From: Charina bottae
Lineage: Eukaryota > Chordata > Lepidosauria > Squamata > Charinaidae
Reading direction: 5' to 3'
Assembly (NCBI GenBank): GCA_023362775.1
Contig: JALMGJ010000004.1
Coordinates: forward strand, 52,663,298 to 52,727,297
Length of the DNA: 64,000 nt
Shown piece by piece: positions 57,579 through 64,000 of the stretch. The number at the start of each line of letters is the position of its first letter. The first letter of the stretch is position 1. The notes beneath the pieces are model-generated. The model worked only from the letters and a program-made list of their open reading frames with translations. It searched no databases and was not told the origin of the DNA. A program made the translations under genes and the position numbers.

Positions 57579-59187
57579 ACACTCATCCAGTTCAACCCTG
57601 TATAATCCTCAAAAAGAGCCAGTATATTTCTGTTTTGTGCAGAGAGTCTTGCCCCATTCCCATGACCTGCTTCGTGCACTGGTTCAGTGTCATTTTGTTG
57701 ATGCGCTGATTTTCTGGATATTCTTCTCTTTGATTTCAGTGCCACAGAATATAAGGGAGAGCAGAAAAAAATTACATTATCAAATATGAAAAACATCAGG
57801 ATAAAAAAAATAAAAGAAACCCAGAGAATATAACTATAATTCTGCAGAGCTGTACTAAAAATAATTGCTTTCTATCTGTTTCAGGTTAAGATGCCATGTT
57901 GTAGAAAATAGCAAGCCTTCTTCTTTAACTATAAATGAAAATGCTTTTAATAGTCCTTCAAAAACCAATGAAGATTTACACTTTCAGGTAACACATATGA
58001 ATATTATTATGTATTTATTTATTTATTAAATTTCTATGACTTTTTTTATTGCTTTTCATTCAATTTTTATGCTACCATTCCACTCTTTTAAGTTCAGCTA
58101 AGGAAATAAAAAAGTGGGATATTTTTAGTCCACCCCCCAAAGTCTCTTATATTCTTGAAAAGCCAGGATCCAAAAGGTTGTTGACATTTCCAAGTGCTGA
58201 CAGAATGGAAAATCAGCTTCCTTCCTGTACTACATATTATATGCACACATACTTTTAGATTCTCAGCTTCCATTCTTAGCTAATTTCCATACTTGAAATT
58301 AGATACATTTCTATAGAATTTCATTCTTAAACTAAACATGCATTTATATTAAAACATAGAAAATGCCTCCCCTGCTCACCTTGAAATTGATCTCCCCCCA
58401 AAAGTAAAAAACAGATTCGTTCTAAGATGATTGAACGTTCAAAACATGCTTTTCATTCACACATACAATACTCTTTACCATGAAGTTCAAGTGTTTCCTG
58501 TAGGATCCAGGCTTCTTTCTTTCACCTATTTTACTAACAAAATCCTTTAACATCATTTCCTAGATAAGGCAATAGAAAGTTAGAAGAACCATACTTGGAA
58601 AATGTTTTGGTCAGCAATTTTTATGTGAACAACCCTTAAAACTTGTCTTTTCTGTTTGGATTTGATTTGAGTAGAATAATGAGGTTTCCAAAGCTTGTTT
58701 TTCTTTTTAAATGAAGAATAAATAATTCTGATGTTCAGAATCAGTACATCTTCTATACTTCCAAACTGTTTTTTGTTTTCATATACTCAAAGGATTAAAT
58801 TGTAAGTTGTTGGCTTTCTTTAAAATTCTGCTTTTGATACATGTGACTGAAAATAATTATTCCTTGTTTCTTTTATAGATTGGTTTATTTGTGTGATTCA
58901 GCGATTTTAATAAGATTTACAATTGTTTTCAAATATTTATATTGTAACTATTGAGTATAATGGTAAATTGCAGACAAAATTAAGTGAGGAAAAAACTTCT
59001 TTGTTGATAACATCTATTTTTTCCCCTTCTTTTTTTCCAGCTAAGGCAACTATTACAAGCTAATAAAAGACTTCAAGAACAGATTGACCGTTGTGTCTGG
59101 TTCCAACAACTTACACTTTTCCTAATCTTTCTGTTAGTCACTATTGTTTGCTACTTTCTGTTGTGTGCTCCAAGAAGCTTAATATAA
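36244..59187 (+). CDS. MOSPD2: MOSPD2, motile sperm domain-containing protein 2, 15 exons, 516 aa
   Basis: MOSPD2 is an endoplasmic reticulum protein that tethers other organelles by binding FFAT motifs through its MSP domain, and it carries an N-terminal lipid-binding CRAL-TRIO domain. Exons: 36244-36252, 38413-38476, 39581-39736, 40760-40846, 42718-42872, 43621-43681, 44561-44599, 45407-45531, 50900-51067, 53824-53936, 54885-54981, 55681-55777, 56938-57067, 57885-57987 and 59041-59187 (TAA at 59185). All introns are GT-AG and the frame closes at 517 codons including stop; human has 518 residues. CRAL-TRIO spans exons 3-8 (IFDVGAVYLHGYDKEG, FWLERYAKRENGKPLTVVFD, EYLPAHMGGT). MSP spans exons 10-13 (LLHISPAEELHFG, LIVLTNVTKNTVAFKVRTTA). 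A hydrophobic tail anchor (LTLFLIFLLVTIVCYFLL) is in exon 15. The acceptor of exon 2 could be 3 nt further on. Confidence 0.96.
37128..37365. mobile_element. Inner nested hAT element
   Basis: A 238-bp element with ends CAGTGCTTTCCAAACTG and CAGTTTGGAAAGCTATG, and an exact 8-bp duplication CGTTAGTG at 37120-37127 and 37366-37373. It sits inside a related, older element, so it moved later. Confidence 0.92.
37415..37640 (+). repeat. 55-61-bp minisatellite in the outer hAT element
   Basis: Units containing GCAGGTCCTAGTGCCTGCCT and GCCTCCAAACCTGC recur, with GGTCCTAG at 37439, 37494, 37555 and 37611. Confidence 0.8.
37884..38130. mobile_element. Non-autonomous hAT element in MOSPD2 intron 1
   Basis: A 247-bp element with ends CAGGGGTGGGGAACC and TTGCCCACCCCTG, and an exact 8-bp duplication CTCTACAG (37876-37883 and 38131-38138). 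GC-rich inside, with no transposase. It shares GGGAGCCAATC-type blocks with the element at 25565-25922. Confidence 0.93.
40105..40127 (+). repeat. (GA)n microsatellite
   Basis: About 11 GA units immediately before a SINE. Confidence 0.85.
40128..40345 (+). mobile_element. tRNA-derived SINE with BovB-like tail
   Basis: A-box-like TAGTTTGTTGTAGTACTTAA, B-box-like GAGTTCTAGTCCTGCC, then the ACAAAGCCAGCTGGGTGACC and CAATGGCAAACTGCTTCTGA blocks, ending near TTGGACATGATTGAATGG. The tail resembles the BovB 3' end (TTGGACACGACT at 29790). Same family as 49990-50200. Confidence 0.75.
40695..40738 (+). repeat. (AAT)n microsatellite
   Basis: About 14 AAT units just upstream of MOSPD2 exon 4. Confidence 0.95.
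42345..42374 (+). repeat. (TG)n microsatellite
   Basis: About 15 GT units in a MOSPD2 intron. Confidence 0.9.
44925..45066 (+). repeat. Interspersed repeat with CTGAAGAAGCTCC...GCGAAACG core
   Basis: CTTACCGACTTTGCTCAGAC, then TGAAGAAGCTCCTTGGATAA, GGAGCGAAACGTTTCC and a GTTGACATGATTCAAGC block. It recurs in reverse orientation at 63826-63950. I associate this core with tails of Penelope-like elements from memory only, so the family is tentative. Confidence 0.5.
46437..46562 (+). repeat. (AAT)n microsatellite followed by an L2-type tail
   Basis: (AAT)n at 46437-46472, then GGGGGAGATGGGCGGGATAT and (AATA)n, the terminal module of the local L2-type LINE. Confidence 0.8.
47005..47019. repeat. 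Target-site duplication, left copy, of L1 47020-48726
   Basis: AAGTCTTGCATTTTT, repeated exactly at 48727-48741. Confidence 0.88.
47020..48726 (-). mobile_element. Internally deleted L1 with both ends preserved
   Basis: A 1.7-kb element flanked by an exact 15-bp duplication. Its 5' end (48395-48726 on the minus strand) is the L1 5' untranslated sequence also seen at 4741-5070. Its 3' end at 47020 has the L1-type AATAAAATTC terminus. A 96-codon frame at 47745-48032, beginning MKYLNQGFSDFRRDIKADI and acidic later (DDVDEPEESNSDGD), may be an ORF1 N-terminal part. ORF2 is absent. Intact duplication plus missing middle implies that a shortened RNA was inserted. Confidence 0.75.
48727..48741. repeat. 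Target-site duplication, right copy, of L1 47020-48726
   Basis: Exact copy of the 15-mer at 47005-47019. Confidence 0.88.
48757..48770. repeat. Target-site duplication, left copy, of the TMEM131 retrocopy
   Basis: AATTGCTTTTTTAA, repeated exactly at 49756-49769, directly flanking the GC-rich insert. Confidence 0.88.
48771..49755 (+). mobile_element. Retrocopied 5' part of TMEM131 mRNA
   Basis: A 985-bp insert without introns, bounded by an exact 14-bp duplication, in MOSPD2 intron 8 and in the same orientation. The first 171 nt are a GC- and CpG-rich 5' untranslated leader. No poly(A) precedes the right duplication. The copy stops after codons for YETK, where the parent mRNA would continue. 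Internal priming at an A-rich spot (GAAACTAAA) by the L1 machinery explains the loss of the 3' part. Confidence 0.88.
48942..49769 (+). CDS. Open reading frame of the TMEM131 retrocopy, 275 aa
   Basis: The parent TMEM131 is an ER membrane protein whose N-terminal PapD-like domains act in collagen secretion. This copy keeps only the N-terminal part: an alanine-rich start, a hydrophobic signal/anchor segment (WLGVALRLLVALLLNAARA, about residues 35-53), then the conserved blocks FIQSDSIIEVLRFDEGGLLQ, RGNCRPIRFEPPMLDFHEQP, VYLHNPSSEETI, GNVENTLFINTSNHGVFTYQ and LHLELPTGQQGG. A full-length parent has about 1,880 residues. There is no stop or frameshift over the whole retained region. The ATG at 48942 follows a GTG in frame. 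The last codons TTG CTT TTT TAA come from the target-site duplication, so the stop is not from TMEM131. Whether it is transcribed is unknown. Confidence 0.8.
   Translation: MAAAAARLKWEATPRSTGSSSLPVVTESLAVTAAVPWLGVALRLLVALLLNAARANKEAFIQSDSIIEVLRFDEGGLLQTETAIGLNSYQQKSVFMYRGNCRPIRFEPPMLDFHEQPFGMPKMEKVYLHNPSSEETIILVSISATTSHFHASFFQNRKIIPGGNTSFDVVFLARVVGNVENTLFINTSNHGVFTYQVFGVGVPNPYRLRPFIGAKVPVNSSFSPIINIHNPHSEPLQVVEMYSGGGDLHLELPTGQQGGTKKLWEIPPYETKLLF
49756..49769. repeat. Target-site duplication, right copy, containing the retrocopy stop codon
   Basis: AATTGCTTTTTTAA; its TAA at 49767-49769 closes the open frame of the retrocopy. Confidence 0.88.
49990..50202 (+). mobile_element. tRNA-derived SINE with BovB-like tail
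   Basis: GCCAGTTTGGTGTTGTGCTT head, B-box-like GAGTTCTAGTCCCGCC, ACAAAGCCAGCTGGGTGAC and CAATGGCAAATCACTTCTGA blocks. It is followed by a poly(C) run at about 50205-50218. Confidence 0.8.
51409..51560. repeat. Degraded fragment related to the 62034-62631 transposon
   Basis: CTCACTTAATGACC, GGTAACAATGGCAACCGGGA, GATTGCCGTTGCTAAGTGAT and TGCATCACTTAGTGATGG resemble the arms of the TA-flanked element at 62034-62631. The termini are lost. Confidence 0.55.
51826..52015 (+). mobile_element. Sauria-type SINE
   Basis: Head GCCAGTTTGGTCTAGTGGTT with AAGGTGCTGGGCTAGAAAC, a TCAGCCCAACTCACCTCACA block, GGGGAAAATAGGAGGAGGAA, then GCCGCCTTGAGTTAGTTAT and a TAAAGACGGGATAAAA tail with (AAAT)n. This order is known from squamate-wide tRNA-derived SINEs. 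A piece of the tRNA-related region seems to be deleted near 51870. Confidence 0.85.
52016..53823. other. MOSPD2 intron 9 remainder, no feature
   Basis: AT-rich intron. No exon, RNA or clear repeat seen, apart from three GGCTGTA units at about 53590-53610. Confidence 0.5.
55012..55065 (+). mobile_element. Short L2-type tail remnant
   Basis: TAGATGGGCGGCATATAAAT followed by AATAAATAG, a remnant of the L2 terminal module just after MOSPD2 exon 11. Confidence 0.55.
57549..57575 (+). repeat. (TG)n microsatellite
   Basis: About 13 TG units between MOSPD2 exons 13 and 14. Confidence 0.9.
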
Positions 59188-62033
59188 TGTCACATCTATG
59201 CAAGTGTGCTAGAAAAAGGCAAAGAACCAGTATTATTCTATGGCCCTTGTTAACTGCCAAAAGAGATCTATATAGGTTTTCTTAAAAAATAAAAAAGGAA
59301 CATGATCTATGCCTTTAATCAGCACATATGACTTTGTTAATTTATTACAATTTAAGAAAAATGAGCTAATAGAGTCTTTCCACTGGACACTGTAGTAACT
59401 GTTACAGAGTGACAACACAGTTTTCTCTTTCTGTCATGCAGAAGTTATAAAAGATAAAATACTTAAATTTTGTGCATAAAATGTAACATTTCCTTTGAAA
59501 TGTAATTGGGGAATAGCAGACTAGACTCTCTTTTACCATAGTGTCCAGGTGTCCATGGACCATGAATGTACAGTTTAAAACTGAAGAACTCATTCCTGAT
59601 TCTTATTCATATCTTCCAGAAATATTGCAGCTATTTTACACCAAACTATTTGCATTCAGTATAGCCCTATTTCCCAGAAGTGGCTACCACAGTTCCAAAG
59701 ATATTAAGTGCTTGTTTTCATAACACTCTTGTAGCTTGTTTCATGCAGGAAGGTGCTATATACAGTACAATGATCTCAGTACCCTCTTTTAGTGAGCGTC
59801 TGTCTACAGAGTTAAAACCACATTTTGATGTCAATTTCCCGATGCAGTATTACTGAATACATTTTCGTGTAATTTTGAGATAACTGGTGGAATATCATAA
59901 ATTATTATTCCTACGGTTTGGAATAAAAACTATACATGAAGATTCATGAAAAGAACCATAATTTCTAAATATTTTAGTCCTACTCTAAATATGAATAAAA
60001 ATCTCTTAAATATTCCTTATACTCAATTATGTTCAACATTTCATGAAAATTAACAGGAAGCTGATAATTATCTATCAGCTATCCATATCTATCAATATGG
60101 AATTTTTTTTAGATCTTGTCAAGCTGAGACAAAATATAGATACATGTTTTGAAGCAAGCCTTAAAATCAGTTCTGAATGTTTTTGTCCCACTGCAAAATA
60201 CTGTAAAACATAAATCCAGAGATATCATATCCAAGGATTTCTCATTTGCCATTATGCAAATGAAATAAACATCATTTGTACACAAAGACATTTTTGTTAC
60301 ATTCTCAGTGTATTCCTATTTTTTATTTTTAAAATCTTAGATTTCACAAAACTTTCCATATGTAGGGAAGTTATCGGAAAATAGCGGAACCAAGCACTCC
60401 GAGCAGAGCATATTTTTGTTATAAAATGCAACTGCTATCACAAATGTACACCTTGATAGTACTATTTATTCCTTTTTTTTCTTTCTGGATTAGTAATTGC
60501 CATTGTAATTAGGCCACTTTTAATGCATTCATGGAAATTTATAGGATTTCAATAGACTTGTGCACTTAACTACATTAGACTTGCAGCTTTAATGGGTATA
60601 ATTCTGATTTGTTCATTCTGCTGGTTACAGAAGACTAATTTGGAAGACCCTGTTCAAAAAAATACTGGCCTGCTGTCATTGAGTCTAGTTCACCTGATTT
60701 CTAATCCTAGAGACATAGGAGAAATACTGAAACTCACTAAGAATTTTGACCATTATAAATGAAAAATGCATATTAATTGCAGGGCAATTTCAATCCAGAA
60801 CAATTAATGACACTTGTATAATAATGAAATATATTTACCTTTTATGCTTCTGGGTCTATTCTGTACTGGTTTATCATTTATGGTAATTGATCACAAGCTA
60901 CTCAATTTTCTGGGGTTCACTCAGGTTCTTTATTAAAGAAATATACCACTTTCATTTCCACAAGGAAGCCAAACCTGTTTGAATCATTTGTTTCTCATCT
61001 CAAATCTGAGACATCTGCTTTCAATAAATTTCTACCTTAAATGTTCTTCAGCAAGATACCTGAATTACAGAGAATTGTTATAGTCTTAAATGTTTAAAAT
61101 ATTTTTAGAAAATACTTACCATAAATTGGAATGAAATTAATTGCACTTTATTGAATATTTTCCTGATATATCCATAAAAATTATGTCAAATATTAATATT
61201 CTGGTGCTTAAATATTTTCAGTATTTTATAACTCTAGTCATATTTTCTATGTGAAATTTAGTAGCTATTTTCTATTTTAATATGTTACAGATGAATAACT
61301 CAATTTGTGAAATAGTGTTCATTGCAGTTCTTAAAAAACAGCCACAATTTTGATATATTTTCAAGGCTGTAACCCTTTTCTTGCACTTCAATATAATTTG
61401 TATTTAAAATGTACTATTAAACTGCCTTCCACTCTACCTGGTTTTGTTTGTCATCAAAGGAAAATTCTAGCATGAATTGTTACTAATTTAGTTCAGTAGA
61501 ATTTGAATGAAAATTTAACCTTAGCATGCAGATTATTGGGCTATTACCTGATGCGGTGCTTGAGCACAACAGATTGAAACTGTATAGGTTTGTGGCAGTT
61601 CAGCTTTTAGAAAGAATTAAGGTAAATGGGTTCAGTCACCTGACTCCTGTTAATTAACAGTGTCAGAAGTCTATTGGATACTGTAGTATACTATAGCTGA
61701 ACTAGGATGATAGTTCCCATTTCATAAGCATACCTTTAGAGGTACACAAAACACTTCAAATTTATAAAAGGCTGTAACAGTCATTTAGGAAGTATGAGTT
61801 CTATATTAAACCCTGTTCTGAGTTCAAAATATTACCAAAAGGATCAAAATAATTCATTTTAATTGTGAAACAGCTGTTTTGAACTTAAAGCTGTTTTGAA
61901 AAATCTTGCACATCACCAGTCTAATTACTCAATTCTTGGAAATATGCAGCAATCTCTGATTTGTTGTATATCATGGTAGTAATTAATAGGACCAATTTAA
62001 GAGAGAATTTCTTTATTTGCTAGGACTGGTATA
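59188..62033 (+). other. MOSPD2 3' untranslated region and flank
   Basis: No further gene is seen. AATAAA occurs close after the stop (about 59287, within TTAAAAAATAAAAAAGG) and again near 59923 (GGAATAAAAACT). Either could end the MOSPD2 transcript. The rest to 62033 is unique-looking AT-rich sequence. Confidence 0.45.
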
Positions 62034-62631
62034 CAGGTAGTTCTCGAGTTACAATGGCAATTGGTAGTGGGATTTCTGTCACTAAGCGATGCAATTGTAA
62101 AGTGTGATGTCACATGACCGCATCACTTGGCGATGGCAATCCTGATTGCTGTTGTAACCCCGTGACTGCGTGGGTCATTAAGTGGGAAGAGGCAGGAGTC
62201 CCAGGAAAGTGGGTGCTGCGGGTGGTGGCGCCGCAGGAAGGTGCAAGGGAGTGTGGGCGGGCACTAGGGAGAACAGGTGGGCAGGCAGAGGAATGCTGCA
62301 GGCAGGCGCGCATGCACGCTACAGAGTGCAGGCAGGTGGGGGGTGCTATGGAGTATGAGAACCCTGGGATCACATCCTTGAGAGAAAGCAGGAGTGACCA
62401 TTGATTTTACTTGCAGGAAGCTGGCAGGGAAGGTCACAAATGGCAAACGTGACCACAGAATGCTGCAACTGTCATAAGTGCGAGCCGGTTGCCAGGCACC
62501 CAAGTCGCGATCATGTGACCGCAGGGCTGCTGCAACAGCCGGAACTACAGTAGTTGTAAGTACCGCTTGTTCAGTGCCATCGTAACTTTCAACGGTTGCT
62601 GAACGAGTGGTCGTAACTCAAAGACTACCTG
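62034..62631. mobile_element. TA-flanked non-autonomous DNA transposon
   Basis: Ends CAGGTAGTTCTCGAGTTAC and GTAACTCAAAGACTACCTG are inverted repeats, and TA flanks both sides (62032-62033, 62632-62633). Arms with GATGGCAAT and CATCACTTGG-like blocks repeat inside. The G-rich interior, with open frames on both strands, has no transposase. The family is not assigned. Confidence 0.75.
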
Positions 62632-62633
62632 TA

Positions 62634-63595
62634 TTTTTTCCCCAAATCATCCAATGTAGACTGTTAACTTGGTTAGTCAATCAATTATGGATTTTATTAC
62701 TAGAGCATGTTAGTCCAGGCTGTCGATTTAATATTTTTAGCTGCCCCTTTTAGTTTTCTGTGCAGTCCAGACTCTTTAATGTGAAGTTGCCCGAATTTGA
62801 AATAATTTTTCAAATAAATCGTGATCTCCCAGGGAACCCCTAGTGACCTCACGGAACCCTAGGGCTCCACAGAACCCTGGTTGAGAAACCCTGATCTAAA
62901 GAGATGGATCAGAACACTGGACAGAACAGGGTTGTTTCTACAATTGGGACTATTCACTGCCCATATTTGCACTTTTACTTAACTGGATCAAGGGAAAGTG
63001 AGCTGGTTTGCCATGCAAAAATCATAACCAGTCCACTAATCTGGAACACTAACCCAGAAGGCTCTTTGGAGCTCATCTAACTCTCCGGATCTCTTGTGGT
63101 ATTAACAGAATTCAGGAGTTAGTGAATTGCTACCTCTACTTCTGAAGCAGATACGAAGTCCTAGTCCAAACAAACAAATACCATGTCAGGACACAATAGC
63201 CTACTTGTTCATTTGTGGTAACTGGGATTCATTCAAAAATTGGTCATGCCATCAGAAAATGAACATACTACATGCTAAATTCAGCACTCTGAGATCTGGG
63301 AGTTAAAGAGAATATTCCTGGATATTTCTCCTTTACTACCAAAGACAGAGGTAGGAATGTGGGATATACCAGTAAGCTTTCAAGTGAAGCAGGATTTTAA
63401 TGTACTATGTAACTCAAGAGAGTATTATTCATAGTCTTAGACTGGATTTAGGCAGCACAAAGCCATGGCTTATTTAACAGTTATTGGTTTTGGCTTTGCT
63501 AGTGTGTAAGGTCAACCAACTCTTGACAATTACTATTCCAAGCATTTGTAATGCCAACAGATTTGAATACAAGGATACTTTTCTGCAGGCATCCA
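62634..63595. other. Gene-free stretch
   Basis: No exon, RNA gene or clear repeat recognised. Confidence 0.45.
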
Positions 63596-63730
63596 CAGAG
63601 GGAGGTCAAAAAGGTCAAGGTGGTAGCCACAATCATGAGACAAGCCCTGCATTTAATGTACAACATGTTAAAACAGTGTGGATTCCATTGCATGGCAGTG
63701 GCTGCTACCTTGACTTTTTTGATGCCCCCA
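63596..63730. repeat. MITE-like inverted-repeat element, second copy
   Basis: GTCAAAAAGGTCAAGGTGGT followed by AGCCAC faces GTGGCTGCTACCTTGACTTT, inverted arms about 70 bp apart. Related to 5934-6030. Confidence 0.65.
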
Positions 63731-63825
63731 CTTTTCTGTGTGTGTGTCTGTACACACACATATGTTGTTGAAATAGTGTACCAAATATATGTCTATAATA
63801 TTAAAATAATCTTTTCTAGATGTCT

Positions 63826-64000
63826 ATGAAGGTTCTGTCATCCAGGTGGAATTGTCTGTAGCTTGAATCATGTCAACTGGATTTCTATTTTCTCAGTGGA
63901 AACGTTTCGCTCCTTATCCAAGGAGCTTCTTCAGTCTGAGCAAAGTTGGTATTGAGCAAAGTTGGTAAAGTTTAGGATTCCCTTACCAACTTTGCTCAGA
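63826..64000 (-). repeat. Inverted copy of the 44925-45066 repeat, plus start of a further copy
   Basis: 63826-63950 is the reverse complement of the 44.9-kb repeat, including GGAAACGTTTCGCTCC and CTTCTTCAGTCTGAGC. From about 63972 a copy in the opposite sense begins (GATTCCCTTACCAACTTTGC) and runs off the window, so two copies lie head to head. Confidence 0.65.

Overview
The window is vertebrate nuclear DNA, most likely from a squamate reptile (lizard or snake). It is AT-rich, has intron-split genes, and carries a repeat mix typical of squamates: tRNA-derived SINEs, BovB/RTE, L2-type LINEs ending in a 'CCGCCYAGAGT...GGGCGG...(AATA)n' tail, young L1s, hAT elements with 8-bp duplications, a Tc1 element and a young Ty3/gypsy element. 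Species cannot be decided from sequence alone.

Two host genes are arranged head to head. FANCB is on the minus strand (coding 25124-33340, 8 coding exons, 841 codons plus stop). MOSPD2 is on the plus strand (coding 36244-59187, 15 exons, 516 codons plus stop). This is the same divergent pair as in human Xp22.2, and both reading frames are intact across all the splice junctions I placed. Between them lies a GC-rich, TATA-less region (about 35.74-36.24 kb) that is the likely shared promoter. FANCB is the beta-propeller-like scaffold of the Fanconi anaemia core ubiquitin ligase module. MOSPD2 is a tail-anchored ER protein with a CRAL-TRIO domain and an MSP domain for contact sites. I see no functional link beyond the shared promoter.

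Region by region: 1-8.85 kb is gene-free and holds L2 and L1 fragments and SINEs. 8853-15516 is a complete sushi-type (chromovirus) Ty3/gypsy retrotransposon on the minus strand, with LTRs that read as identical and a 5-bp target duplication. It shows a self-priming signal, a G_GGA_AAC frameshift heptamer at the gag/pol junction, and a 1-nt frame break that cuts the chromodomain off Pol. 15.5-25.1 kb is gene-free, with a decayed Tc1 element, an L1 tail and a composite SINE. 25.1-33.3 kb is FANCB, with a BovB fragment and a hAT element in its introns. 36.2-59.2 kb is MOSPD2, with several hAT elements, SINEs and an internally deleted L1. It also holds an intronless copy of the 5' part of TMEM131 whose open frame ends in a stop codon supplied by the target-site duplication. 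59.2-64 kb is gene-free, with a TA-flanked DNA transposon, a MITE and a repeat shared in inverted orientation with 44.9 kb.

The strongest candidates for something not previously described are the TMEM131 retrocopy with a target-site-derived stop (48771-49769) and the young self-priming sushi element (8853-15516).
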